Assembly (NCBI RefSeq): GCF_003751305.1
Contig: NZ_RJKV01000002.1
Span: 496,001-560,000, forward strand
DNA from: Stenotrophomonas rhizophila
Lineage (GTDB): Bacteria > Pseudomonadota > Gammaproteobacteria > Xanthomonadales > Xanthomonadaceae
Length of the DNA: 64,000 nucleotides
Reading direction: 5' to 3'
The stretch's first letter is position 1. Every line of letters starts with the position of its first letter. The position numbers and the translations under genes were made by a program. The notes under the pieces were generated by a model, which was not told the origin of the DNA, did no database searches, and was given only the letters and a program-made list of their open reading frames with translations. This document shows, in pieces, positions 37,611 through 47,835 of the stretch.

Positions 37611-38549
37611 TCAAACGGTCAGCGCGTAGCCGAATTGCTGCTTGAACTGCTCATTGAACTCATCGAACGTGAAGCGCTGGTTCTGGGTGCCCGGGTGCTC
37701 GACCTTCAGCGCGCCCATCAGGTTGCCCATGCGACCGATGGTCAGCCAGTCGTAGCCCTTCTCGATGCCGTAGATCAGGCCGGCGCGGAACGCATCGCCA
37801 CAGCCGGTCGGATCGACCACGCGGCGCTCGTGCGCCGGCGGGATGTCATAGGTCTTTTCCGGCGTGTGGATGACCGCGCCCTTGGGGCCACGGGTGGTGA
37901 TGTAGGCCTTGACCCGGCTCACGATCGCCTTTTCATCCCAGCCGGTGCGCTCCTGCAGCAGGTTGGACTCGTAGTCGTTGACGACGACGTAGTCGGCCTG
38001 CTCGATGAAGGTGCGCAGCTCCGGGCCGTTGAACAGCGGCATGGCCTGGCCCGGGTCGAAGATGAACGGCACGCCGGCGTCGAAGAATTCCTGCGAGTTC
38101 TGGATCATGCCTTCGCGCCCGTCCGGGCCGACCAGGCCCAGGGTCACGCCCGGCACGTCTTTCACGTGGTTCTCGTAGGACCGCATCATCGCGCCCGGGT
38201 GGAAGGCGGTGATCTGGTTGTTGTCATGATCGGTGGTGATGAACGCCTGCGGGGTGAACAGCTCATCGATCACCTTGACCCGGCTCAGGTCGATGCCCAG
38301 GCCCTGGAAGTACTCGCGGTACGGGCCGAAATCCGAACCCACCGTGCCCATCGGGATCGGTTCGCCACCCAGCAGGTACAGGTTGTAGGCGATGTTGCCG
38401 GCGCAACCGCCGAATTCACGACGCATCCGCGGCACCAGGAACGACACATTCAGGATGTGCACCTTGTCCGGCAGGATGTGATTCTTGAACTGGTCCGGGA
38501 ACACCATGATGGTGTCGAAGGCAAGAGAACCACAGATCAAAGCGGACAT
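37611..38549 (-). CDS. PfkB-family sugar/adenosine kinase
   Basis: A 312-aa ribokinase-fold kinase. The N-terminal GCAGNIAYNLYLLGG motif and the C-terminal DPTGCGDAFRAGLIYG motif (catalytic Asp in GCGDAF, anion hole) are intact. Sequence style matches the bacterial adenosine-kinase-like group known from Xanthomonas; ribokinase-type specificity cannot be excluded. The start MSALICGSLAFDT is chosen over an in-frame upstream ATG because family proteins begin there. It is divergent from mreB. Confidence 0.85.
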   Translation of the reverse strand: MSALICGSLAFDTIMVFPDQFKNHILPDKVHILNVSFLVPRMRREFGGCAGNIAYNLYLLGGEPIPMGTVGSDFGPYREYFQGLGIDLSRVKVIDELFTPQAFITTDHDNNQITAFHPGAMMRSYENHVKDVPGVTLGLVGPDGREGMIQNSQEFFDAGVPFIFDPGQAMPLFNGPELRTFIEQADYVVVNDYESNLLQERTGWDEKAIVSRVKAYITTRGPKGAVIHTPEKTYDIPPAHERRVVDPTGCGDAFRAGLIYGIEKGYDWLTIGRMGNLMGALKVEHPGTQNQRFTFDEFNEQFKQQFGYALTV

Positions 38550-38686
38550 CGAGTAAGGCCTATGCGGAAGGGGGTTTGAGGCCCGTTGGGCGGGCAACGA
38601 AACGGCGCCCTGCGGCGCCCTGCGGCGCAAAGGTTAACGGGTAGGGCGGCTTTGGGCCAGAACCCGGGCTGTCCGGATTGGCCTGA

Positions 38687-39871
<1,185 letters not shown>

Positions 39872-39910
39872 GCCGTACCGGCCGTGTATCGTAGACGCGC
39901 CTCTGCGGCG

Positions 39911-39947
39911 TGATGCCTCCGGCAAGCTTCGCTTGCCGGGCGTCACC
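39911..39947 (+). repeat. Hairpin between mreB and mreC
   Basis: A 9-bp core (CCGGCAAGC, TTC, GCTTGCCGG) extends outward through GTGATGCC and GGCGTCAC with a wobble pair. There is no T-run; possible partial terminator that would make mreB more abundant than mreCD. Confidence 0.6.
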
Positions 39948-40027
39948 TCGCCGGGGCGTTGTCGCATGCTGTTCCCGCTGCGCTCTTGTTCCGCGCGCTT
40001 CATCCACACCTTTTCCAGTCGACGCCT

Positions 40028-41155
40028 GTGCCGCCTTACGCCGGTCCTCCCGTAGCCTCCCGTCAGGGCGATGCCGCCAGTCCGCTGCGCCTGCTCGCTT
40101 ACCTGGCGTTGGCCATCACCCTGATCGTGCTCGATGATCAGGCTGGCTGGCTGTCGCGCCTGCGCGCGCAGGCCAACGTGCTGGTGCAGCCGGTATGGGC
40201 GCTGGCCGGCCTGCCCGGGCGCCTGGGCACGCAGGTCAAGGACAACGCCGCCAGCCACGGTCAGCTCGTCACCGAGAACCGTGAACTGCGCAACCAGTTG
40301 CTCATCGCCAATGCGCGGTTGACGCGCCTGCAGACCGCCGCGCTGGACAACGCCCAGCTGCGCGAGCTGCTCAACGTGGCCGAACGCAGCGGACTGGACG
40401 TACAGCTCGCCCCGATCCTGGATATCGACCTGGACCCGGTGCGCCAGCGCCTGGTACTGGCCGCCGGCACCCGCGATGGCGTGCATGTCGGCCAGGCGGT
40501 GATCGATGCCGGTGGCCTGATGGGCCAGGTGATCGCCACCACCGGCAACAGCGCGACCGTGCTGCTGCTCACCGATCCCGATCATGCCGTGCCCGTCACC
40601 GTGGCCCGTAATGGCGTGCGCCTGATTGTCTATGGTCGCGGCGACACCCTGGAGCTGCGCGACATCCCGCTCAGCGCCGGGGTGGAAGTGGGCGACGAGA
40701 TCGTGACCTCCGGCCTGGGCGGGCGCTTCCCGGCCGGGTTCCCGGTGGGCAGCATCACCGCGCTGCGGCCGGATGACACCCATGCCTTCCTGGTCGGCGA
40801 GCTGAAGCCGGCCGCCCAGCTGGACCGCGGCCGCGATGTGTTGCTGCTGCGCCCGGGCGAGGCGATCCGCATTCCGCCGAACCTGCGTCGGGATACCAGC
40901 GAAGCCGGTGGACCGGCCGCTGCGCCGCTGCAGGAGGGCACGCCGGCCGGCACCGCAGCGCCGGCCAGTACCACCCCGGCGGGTTCATCCCCGGTCACGA
41001 CGGCACCTGCGGCGGCGCCCGCCAATGCACCACAGGCCAACCGGCCCGGTCCGGCCGCACCGGTACCGGTGACCGCTCCGCGCCGTGCCGCAGCCGAATC
41101 CACGGTAGTGCCGAGCCATGCTCGGCAGGCCGAACCCGTGGAGAACCGGCCATGA
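40028..41155 (+). CDS. mreC: Cell-shape protein MreC
   Basis: A 375-aa bitopic inner-membrane protein linking MreB to PBP2/RodA. One membrane segment (LLAYLALAITLIVLD, residues ~17-31), a coiled coil (NRELRNQLLIANARL) and the beta-domain with HVGQAVIDAGGLMGQV, ARNGVRLIVYGRG and GDEIVTSGLGGRFPAGFPVG. The last ~90 residues are a Pro/Ala-rich tail longer than usual. Part of the tail (TVVPSHARQ) is encoded by a SMAG repeat. The GTG at 40028 (MPPYAG) is chosen as in relatives; in-frame ATG 39959 would add 23 residues. Confidence 0.92.
   Translation: MPPYAGPPVASRQGDAASPLRLLAYLALAITLIVLDDQAGWLSRLRAQANVLVQPVWALAGLPGRLGTQVKDNAASHGQLVTENRELRNQLLIANARLTRLQTAALDNAQLRELLNVAERSGLDVQLAPILDIDLDPVRQRLVLAAGTRDGVHVGQAVIDAGGLMGQVIATTGNSATVLLLTDPDHAVPVTVARNGVRLIVYGRGDTLELRDIPLSAGVEVGDEIVTSGLGGRFPAGFPVGSITALRPDDTHAFLVGELKPAAQLDRGRDVLLLRPGEAIRIPPNLRRDTSEAGGPAAAPLQEGTPAGTAAPASTTPAGSSPVTTAPAAAPANAPQANRPGPAAPVPVTAPRRAAAESTVVPSHARQAEPVENRP
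41105..41126 (+). repeat. SMAG-type palindrome inside mreC
   Basis: GTAGT, GCCGAGC, CAT, GCTCGGC lies fully inside the coding region, in frame, about 30 nt before the mreC stop. Confidence 0.85.
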
Positions 41156-41637
41156 GCCGCCTGCGCGACAAACCCTGGGTGCTGCCGGTGAGTCTGGTAG
41201 TGGCGCTGCTGCTCGGCCTGCTGCCCCTGCCGGCGCTGCTGCAGCCGCTGCGTCCGTACTGGCTGGCACTGGTGCTGGCCTACTGGGTGATCGAGACACC
41301 GGACCGGGTCGGGCTGGGCATCGCCTTCGCCAGCGGCGTCATCGCCGATCTACTCTATGGCGGCGTGCTGGGCGAGCAGGCGCTGCGGCTGGTGATCCTG
41401 ACCTTCATCCTGCAGCGCTTCCGCGCGCGGATCCGCTTCTTCCCGATGTCCCAGCAGATCCTGGCGATCGGCGGCCTGCTGTTCAACGACCGCATCGTCA
41501 GCGCGGTGGTGCACATCGTGGTCGGCGAGCCGACCCTGCCGTGGTCGTACTGGTGGGCGCCGCTGCTGGGCATGGCGCTGTGGCCGCTGGTGTTCGTACT
41601 GCTGGACGCGCTGCGCTTCGGGCGACGCGGGCGCTGA
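41152..41637 (+). CDS. mreD: Rod-shape-determining protein MreD
   Basis: A 161-aa inner-membrane protein with about five hydrophobic segments, the usual MreD size; motifs such as YWVIETPDRVGLGIAFASGVIADLLYG fit the family. ATG overlaps the mreC stop. It stabilises the MreC-PBP2-RodA complex. Confidence 0.93.
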   Translation: MSRLRDKPWVLPVSLVVALLLGLLPLPALLQPLRPYWLALVLAYWVIETPDRVGLGIAFASGVIADLLYGGVLGEQALRLVILTFILQRFRARIRFFPMSQQILAIGGLLFNDRIVSAVVHIVVGEPTLPWSYWWAPLLGMALWPLVFVLLDALRFGRRGR

Positions 41638-41638
41638 C

Positions 41639-43714
41639 ATGTACATGCGCCGCCAGGCCAAGAATCCGCATGCCGAGGCAGAACAGTTCCGGCGCCGTGC
41701 CGCGCTTGGCTTCCTCGGCGTGCTGGTGTGCCTGTTCGGCCTGGGCGGCTGGTACTTCAAGCTGCAGGTGATGGACCACGACATCTACGCCACGCGCTCG
41801 GAGGCCAACCGGATCAAGCCGCGGCCGGTGGTGCCGGGGCGCGGGATGATCTACGACCGCAACGGCCGGCTGCTGGCCGAGAACGTGCCGGCGTTCCGCC
41901 TGGACATCACCCCGGACAAGGTCAAGGACATGGACGCCACCCTGGCGGGCCTGTCGAAGATCCTCGCGCTCAGCCCGGAAGACATCGAGACCTTCAACAA
42001 GTCGCGCAAGGCGCGTCGCAGCTTCCTGCCGGTCACGCTCAAGCTGCGTGTCACCGATGAAGAGATGGCGCGTTTCGCGGTGGACCGCTGGCGCTTCCCG
42101 GGCGTGGAGCTGGAGCCGTACCTGACCCGTCGTTACCCGTACGGCGATCTGTTCGCGCACATCATCGGCTACGTCGGCCGGGTCGATGACAAGGACCTGG
42201 AGATGCTGGGCGAGGGCAATGCCGCGTTGACCCACATCGGCAAGTCCGGGCTGGAGCGCTATTACGAGCAGCAGCTGCGCGGCAAGGTTGGCTACGAGCA
42301 GGTCGAGACCAACGTGCAGGGCCGCGCGATCCGCACCATCGGCCGGGTCGCGGCGCAGTCGGGCAGCGATCTGCGGCTGTCCATCGATGCCGATCTGCAG
42401 CGCGCGATGGTCGCCGCCTTCGGCGAGTTCGAAGGCGCAGCGGTGGCGATGGACCCGCGCACCGGCGAAGTGCTGGCGATGGTGAGCCTGCCGTCCTACG
42501 ACCCCAACCTGTTCGTCAACGGCATCTCGCATGCCGATTTCAAGGCGCTCAACGACAACCCCTCGCGGCCGCAGTTCAACCGCCTGGTGCTGGGCGGCGT
42601 CGCGCCGGGTTCGACGATCAAGCCGCTGATCGGCCTGGCCGGTCTGGACAGCGGCGTGCGCAGGCCCGAAGACAAGATCCTGTCCACCGGCATGTTCTAT
42701 CTGCCGGGCACCTCGCGCGGCTGGGGCGATGCCAACCGTGGCGGCCATGGCTGGACCGATCTGCGCAAGTCGATCACCCAGTCGGTGAATACGTATTACT
42801 ACAAGCTCGCGCTGGATCTGGGCATCGATCGCTTCGACCATTACATGGGCTATTACGGGTTCGGTGCGCCTACCGGGATCGACCTGACCGGCGAGATCGG
42901 CGGCATCCTGCCCTCGCCGGCAGCGAAGTACAAATCGCGCAAGGAACGCTGGTACCCCGGCGATACGGTCAACGTCAGCATCGGGCAGGGTGACTGGAAG
43001 GTCACTCCGCTGCAGCTGGTGCATGGGGTGGCCGGCATCGCAGATGGTCAGCTGCGCCAGCCGCACCTGGTGATGCAGCAGCGCGCGGGATTCGATGCGG
43101 ACTGGACCGCGACGCCGGCGGGCGAGAGCAAGCCGATCAGCCCCACGCCGAGCAATCTGCAGGCAGTGCGCGAGGGCATGATGGGCACCATGCAGCCCGG
43201 CGGCAGTGGCGCCCGGGCGGCTGCGGGTGCGCCTTACGTCATGGCCGGCAAGACCGGTACCGCGCAGGTGATCAGCCGCCGTGGTACCGCGGCGGTGAAC
43301 CCGCGCAGCCTGCCGATGCACCTGCGCCACCGCGCGCTGTTCGTCGGCTTCGCGCCGGCTGACAATCCGGTCATCGCCGTGGCCATCGCGGTGGAAGGCG
43401 GTGGTTACGGTGGCTCGGCCGCCGCACCGATCGCACGCAAGATTTTCGATGCCTGGCTGCTGGGCAAGATGCCCGACGGCCTGGAACCGCTGGACAGCGA
43501 GCGCGGCACCACCGCGATCGGCATCACCGCGTTCGACGGCGGCGGTGCCACCGCGCGCGACGCGGGCGATGCCGCAGTGGCGGCACTGGAACTGTTGCCG
43601 GTGGTGGTGGGTGTGCCTGCCGCGCCGGCGCCGGCGCCTGCGCCTGCTCCGGCACCCGGTGCACCCGTGCCCAGTGCCACCCCGCCCCCGACCGCACCGG
43701 AGCGGCCACGATGA
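41639..43714 (+). CDS. mrdA: Penicillin-binding protein 2 (peptidoglycan transpeptidase)
   Basis: A 691-aa class B PBP of the elongasome. One N-terminal membrane anchor (ALGFLGVLVCLFGLGGWYF), a pedestal domain, and a transpeptidase domain with S325-T-I-K (APGSTIKPL), SxN (SVN in ITQSVNTYY) and KTGT (MAGKTGTAQV). The C-terminal ~60 residues, including a Pro-Ala tract APAPAPAPAPAP, extend beyond the typical enzyme. It begins 2 nt after mreD and overlaps rodA. Confidence 0.96.
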   Translation: MYMRRQAKNPHAEAEQFRRRAALGFLGVLVCLFGLGGWYFKLQVMDHDIYATRSEANRIKPRPVVPGRGMIYDRNGRLLAENVPAFRLDITPDKVKDMDATLAGLSKILALSPEDIETFNKSRKARRSFLPVTLKLRVTDEEMARFAVDRWRFPGVELEPYLTRRYPYGDLFAHIIGYVGRVDDKDLEMLGEGNAALTHIGKSGLERYYEQQLRGKVGYEQVETNVQGRAIRTIGRVAAQSGSDLRLSIDADLQRAMVAAFGEFEGAAVAMDPRTGEVLAMVSLPSYDPNLFVNGISHADFKALNDNPSRPQFNRLVLGGVAPGSTIKPLIGLAGLDSGVRRPEDKILSTGMFYLPGTSRGWGDANRGGHGWTDLRKSITQSVNTYYYKLALDLGIDRFDHYMGYYGFGAPTGIDLTGEIGGILPSPAAKYKSRKERWYPGDTVNVSIGQGDWKVTPLQLVHGVAGIADGQLRQPHLVMQQRAGFDADWTATPAGESKPISPTPSNLQAVREGMMGTMQPGGSGARAAAGAPYVMAGKTGTAQVISRRGTAAVNPRSLPMHLRHRALFVGFAPADNPVIAVAIAVEGGGYGGSAAAPIARKIFDAWLLGKMPDGLEPLDSERGTTAIGITAFDGGGATARDAGDAAVAALELLPVVVGVPAAPAPAPAPAPAPGAPVPSATPPPTAPERPR

Positions 43715-44823
43715 AGGTCTTCCTGCGCTGGTCGGTCGACATGGCCGTCCGCTTCAGCAGCTCGCTGGACTGGGTACTGTGCCTGGCGCTGGGCGCGCTG
43801 ATGCTGATCGGCCTGGCGGTGCTCAAGAGTGCCGGCGGCGATGGGCTGGTGTTCGCCCAGGGTGCGCGTTTCGCGGTCGGCCTGGCCGCGATGTGGGCGA
43901 TCTCGCGCGTGTCGATTCTGCGCATCCGCTCGGCCACGCCGTTGATCTACGCGATCTCGATGATTCCGCTGCTGGCCGTGTTCGTGCTCGGCACCGGCAA
44001 GTACGGCCGGCAATGGCTGGATCTGAAGCTGTTCTACCTGCAGCCGGCCGAGCTGCTCAAAGTCAGCCTGCCGATGATGGTGGCCTGGTACCTGCATCGC
44101 ATGCCGTTGCCGCCACGCTTCTCCACGGTGCTGACCAGCGCGGTGATCATCGGTGTGCCAACCGGGCTGGTGATGCTGCAGCCGGACTTCGGCACCGGCG
44201 TGCTGATCGCCGCCAGCGGTGCGTTCGTGCTGCTGCTGGCCGGCCTGCCGTGGTGGTGGGTCGGCGTGGCGGTCGGTGGTGTCGCCGCGGCCGCACCCGT
44301 GGCTTGGTTCTGGCTGCTGCGGCCATACCAGAAGGACCGCATCATGATGTTCATGGACCCGGAGAGCGACGCGCTCGGCGCGGGCTGGAACATCATCCAG
44401 TCCAAGATCGCGATCGGCTCGGGTGGCCTGGATGGCAAGGGCTGGGGGCAGGGCTCGCAGTCGCACCTGAACTTCATTCCCGAGCAGACCACCGACTTCG
44501 CGTTCTCCGTGCTCAGCGAGGAGTTCGGGTGGATCGGTGTGGCCATCGTGCTGGCGCTGTACCTGGTGGTGATCGGGCGCTGCCTGTGGATCGCCTCGCA
44601 GTCGCGCGACTCTTATTCGCGCCTGCTCGCTGGCGCGACGGGGCTGGCGTTCTTCGTCTATGTGCTGGTCAACGGCGGCATGATCTCCGGCCTGCTGCCG
44701 GTGGTCGGCGTGCCGATGCCGCTGATCAGTTATGGCGGTACGTCTGCGGTGTCGCTGTTGGCCGGTTTCGGTCTGGTGATGGCGGTGCGTCGCCACAATC
44801 CGGTGCACGGCGGCTACGGCTGA
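43711..44823 (+). CDS. rodA: SEDS peptidoglycan glycosyltransferase RodA, copy 1
   Basis: A 370-aa polytopic inner-membrane protein that polymerises lipid II with PBP2. SEDS hallmarks: GTGKYGRQWL, LQPDFGTGVLIAASG, NIIQSKIAIGSGGLDGKGWGQG, the acidic motif EQTTDFAFSVLSEEFG (contains the residue equivalent to the proposed catalytic Asp) and PVVGVPMPLISYGGTS. ATGA overlap with mrdA marks it as the operon's canonical RodA. A second copy follows 165 nt downstream. Confidence 0.95.
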   Translation: MKVFLRWSVDMAVRFSSSLDWVLCLALGALMLIGLAVLKSAGGDGLVFAQGARFAVGLAAMWAISRVSILRIRSATPLIYAISMIPLLAVFVLGTGKYGRQWLDLKLFYLQPAELLKVSLPMMVAWYLHRMPLPPRFSTVLTSAVIIGVPTGLVMLQPDFGTGVLIAASGAFVLLLAGLPWWWVGVAVGGVAAAAPVAWFWLLRPYQKDRIMMFMDPESDALGAGWNIIQSKIAIGSGGLDGKGWGQGSQSHLNFIPEQTTDFAFSVLSEEFGWIGVAIVLALYLVVIGRCLWIASQSRDSYSRLLAGATGLAFFVYVLVNGGMISGLLPVVGVPMPLISYGGTSAVSLLAGFGLVMAVRRHNPVHGGYG

Positions 44824-44988
44824 GCGTGCGTGCCGCCTGTGCCGTGGCGTTGCGGTACGGGTCGGCTAAGGTTTGCGGTGTCCACGCGTGTTACGGTCCT
44901 GCGCTCGCGCCGGCCCGCGCAGCGGGTCCGCTTTCTGTTCGCGTGTCGCCTCCTGCTGTGCGTCGCGTCATCCACAGGAGTCGTCCGC

Positions 44989-46089
44989 ATGGTCGAACTA
45001 CTGCAGCGCGCACGCGCCGTGTTCCATTTCTTTTTCCGCACGCTGGATCTGCCCCTGCTGGGCGCGCTGTGCCTGCTGATGGTGGCCGGGCTGGCCGTGC
45101 TGCACAGCGTGGACGGGCCCGTGCATGCGCAGGCGATGCGCTACGGCGCCGGGCTCGCCGCGCTGTGGGGGCTGTCGCGGCTGCCGGTGATGACGCTGCG
45201 CGCGTGGTCGCCCTGGATCTACACGCTGTCCTTGCTGCCCCTGCTGGCCGTGTATGTGGTCGGCACCGGCAAGTACGGCCAGCGCTGGTTGAACCTGGGC
45301 GTGTTCTATCTGCAGCCTTCCGAGCTGCTCAAGCTCAGCCTGCCGATGATGATGGCCTGGTACCTGCACAAGCAGCCCTTGCCACCACGGCCGCGCGCGG
45401 TGCTGACCGCCGCGTTGCTGATCGGTGGCCCGGCGGTGCTGATCCTGCTGCAGCCCAACCTGGGCACGGCCACGCTGGTGACCGCCAGCGGGGTATTCGC
45501 GCTGCTGCTGGCCGGCCTGCGCTGGTGGTGGATGGCCGTCGCGCTGGGGGGAGTGTCGGTGGCCGCACCGCTGGCGTGGTTCGGGCTGCTGCGGCAGTAC
45601 CAGAAGGATCGCGTGCTGACCTTCCTGTATCCGGAGAACGATCCGCTGGGCACCGGCTGGAACATCATCCAGTCCAAGATCGCGATCGGCTCGGGCGGCA
45701 TGCACGGCAAAGGCTGGGGGCAGGGCACCCAGGCCACGCTGGATTTCCTGCCCGAGTACACCACCGATTTCGCCTTCTCGGTGCTGGCCGAGGAATTCGG
45801 CTGGGTCGGCGTGACGGTGGTGCTCAGCCTGTTCCTGTTCGTGACCGCGCGCTGCCTGTGGATCGCCAGCCACTCGCGCTGCGGCTACTCGCGTCTGCTG
45901 GTGGGCACCACTGGCCTGGTGTTCTTCGTCTATGTGCTGGTCAACGGCGGCATGATTTCCGGCGTGCTGCCGGTCGTGGGCGTCCCGATGCCGCTGATCA
46001 GCTATGGCGGTACCTCGGCGGTATCGCTGCTCGCCAGTTTCGGGCTGGTGATGGCGGCGCGGCAGCATCAGCCGGTGCATCCCACGTAA
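44989..46089 (+). CDS. rodA: SEDS glycosyltransferase RodA paralogue, copy 2
   Basis: A 366-aa tandem paralogue of the upstream RodA, collinear over its whole length: GTGKYGQRWLNL, NIIQSKIAIGSGGMHGKGWGQG, EYTTDFAFSVLAEEFG, PVVGVPMPLISYGGTS. It keeps the TTDFAF catalytic-region Asp. It differs in the normally Asp-containing motif LQPDxGT, which reads LQPNLGT. It has its own AGGAG 8 nt before the ATG. In-frame upstream sequence from 44830 is not part of the gene by homology. It may be a functional second polymerase, a regulator, or a diverging copy. Confidence 0.93.
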   Translation: MVELLQRARAVFHFFFRTLDLPLLGALCLLMVAGLAVLHSVDGPVHAQAMRYGAGLAALWGLSRLPVMTLRAWSPWIYTLSLLPLLAVYVVGTGKYGQRWLNLGVFYLQPSELLKLSLPMMMAWYLHKQPLPPRPRAVLTAALLIGGPAVLILLQPNLGTATLVTASGVFALLLAGLRWWWMAVALGGVSVAAPLAWFGLLRQYQKDRVLTFLYPENDPLGTGWNIIQSKIAIGSGGMHGKGWGQGTQATLDFLPEYTTDFAFSVLAEEFGWVGVTVVLSLFLFVTARCLWIASHSRCGYSRLLVGTTGLVFFVYVLVNGGMISGVLPVVGVPMPLISYGGTSAVSLLASFGLVMAARQHQPVHPT

Positions 46090-46200
46090 GCGATGGCGGT
46101 GGCGATTTGCGCGGGCTTGCGACGCGGAAACGCTTTCAGGTGCAGGCACGGTCAAGGTGCTGCGGCAAAAGTGAGAAGTGGCGCACAGATATGAAGTGAC

Positions 46201-46214
46201 TTGATCTCGATCAA
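46201..46214. promoter_or_regulatory. Perfect FNR-type box TTGATctcgATCAA
   Basis: TTGAT-N4-ATCAA is the FNR/ANR/DNR consensus. Its centre (46207.5) lies exactly 41.5 bp from the start predicted by CACAAT at 46237-46242 (start ~46249), the class II activator position. The 46090-46689 gap contains no convincing ORF; a GC-rich hairpin (GGCGCGC/GCGCGCC) lies at 46332-46356. Confidence 0.6.
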
Positions 46215-46677
46215 TGGACATGTCGCAAACGGCCTGCACAATGGCGGCCCGCCAACAACGACGCGCTGAGCCAAGCATCGCGAAGGGGGAGTCTGGCGGG
46301 GAGTAGTTGACCTCACAGGTAGAGAGGGCGAGGCGCGCGCTGGGGAGATGCGCGCCGCGCCGCTGCCGATCGGGTCCGGTTTGGCCGGTTGCGTCCGCGG
46401 GGATGGGGACGCAGCCGGCGGACCTCTTGACACGCCGGCGCCACCCGGAAAAGTGAGACCTGCGTTGCCACCCCGCCCATCGTGCATCGATCACGGCGGG
46501 ACCGTTCTCCGCGCTGCGATGATCTGTCGCGATCCTCCGATCCGCGCTGGCCATCGGCGGAACATGAATGGGGAACGCCCGCGTGCCTGTCTACACGCGG
46601 CCTTAACGGCCTCTGGCAAACTTGCGCAATCCGTTGAGATTCATGGTCTTAGGGGTTTTAATTCATCCATGACCTGC

Positions 46678-46683
46678 TAACCT
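46678..46683 (+). promoter_or_regulatory. -10-like TAACCT, putative leaderless start of mltB
   Basis: TAACCT is followed by 6 nt and then ATG; no Shine-Dalgarno is visible. Confidence 0.4.
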
Positions 46684-46689
46684 GCCGCG

Positions 46690-47835
46690 ATGATCCGACG
46701 CTCCCTGGCCTGCATGCTCACGCTCGGTTTGGTCGCTTGTGCGACCCAGCCGCAGACTCCTTCACCGTCGCCGCAGGCCTCGGGTGTTCCCGTTTCCCCG
46801 CCTCCCGGCAGCAAGGGCCCAGCCGAAGCGGCCCCGGAGGCGGCGGCCGCCACTGCGGCCCCGGTCGATCTGACCCCGGTCCCGTTCGAGGTGGCCCGCG
46901 CCAACTTCGTCCGTGATACCGCCGCCCGCTACGGCATTCCTGCCGGCCAGATCGAGGCAACCCTGGCCCAGGCGCAGATCCGCGACCCGATCATCGCGGC
47001 GATGTCGCGCCCGGCCGAGCGGGTCAAACCGTGGAACGAATACCGGCCGATGTTCATCAGCCAGGCGCGGATCGAGGGCGGCAAGAAGTTCCTCGCCCAG
47101 CATCGCGATGAACTGATGCGGGTGCAGCAGCGCACCGGTGTGCCGGCCGAGGTGATCGTGGCGATCATCGGCGTGGAAACCAGCTACGGCGGCAACACCG
47201 GCAGCTACCGGGTGCTCGATGCGCTGTACACGCTGGCCTTCAAGTACCCGCGCAGTGGCGATCCGGCCAAGCTCGAACGCGAAGTGCGCCGCGAGCTGTT
47301 CTTCCGCGACGAACTGGCGCGCCTGTTCGCACTGACCCGCGACGAGAAGCTGGACATCACCGCGATCAAGGGCAGCTACGCCGGCGCGATGGGCATGGGC
47401 CAGTTCATGCCTTCCAGCTATCTGGACTATGCGGTGGACGGCAACGGCGATGGCCGTCGCGACCTGTTCAACAGCTATGACGACGTCTTCTCCTCGATCG
47501 CCAATTACTTCGTCAAGAAGGGCGGTTGGGTCCGCGGTGGCCCGGTCGCCGTGCCGGCCACGCTGCAGGCCGGTCGTGAAGAGTTCAATCCGACCGAATG
47601 GGCGCCGACCTGGACCCTGTCCGAGCTGGCCCAGCGCGGTTACCAGCCCAGCGTCGCGGTCGCGGCCGGCCTGACCGCCACGCCGATCACGCTGGAAGGC
47701 AGTACCGGCAAGCAGTACTGGCTGGGCTTCCAGAACTACTACGCCATTACCCGCTACAACCTCTCGAAAATGTATGCGATGGCTGTGTACCAGTTGTCCC
47801 AGGCCATCGCCGGACAGGAGTTGCCGCCGGCATGA
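46690..47835 (+). CDS. mltB: Membrane-bound lytic murein transglycosylase B
   Basis: A 381-aa lipoprotein (lipobox LVAC). The catalytic Glu163 lies in AIIGVETSYGGNTGSYRVLDALYTL; SYAGAMGMGQFMPSSY is the second family motif. It cleaves glycan strands to 1,6-anhydromuropeptides. The ~60 residues after the signal are a Pro/Ala spacer. It overlaps rlpA (ATGA). Confidence 0.96.
   Translation: MIRRSLACMLTLGLVACATQPQTPSPSPQASGVPVSPPPGSKGPAEAAPEAAAATAAPVDLTPVPFEVARANFVRDTAARYGIPAGQIEATLAQAQIRDPIIAAMSRPAERVKPWNEYRPMFISQARIEGGKKFLAQHRDELMRVQQRTGVPAEVIVAIIGVETSYGGNTGSYRVLDALYTLAFKYPRSGDPAKLEREVRRELFFRDELARLFALTRDEKLDITAIKGSYAGAMGMGQFMPSSYLDYAVDGNGDGRRDLFNSYDDVFSSIANYFVKKGGWVRGGPVAVPATLQAGREEFNPTEWAPTWTLSELAQRGYQPSVAVAAGLTATPITLEGSTGKQYWLGFQNYYAITRYNLSKMYAMAVYQLSQAIAGQELPPA

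Noticed and set aside
43401..46199. Open frame of ~930 codons on the plus strand across mrdA and both rodA genes
   Set aside because: Out of phase with three conserved genes, Arg/Gly-rich and without domains.
46348..46680. Possible 110-codon ORF in the gap before mltB
   Set aside because: GC-biased composition with no domain, and it ends 7 nt before mltB across its putative promoter; more likely non-coding.
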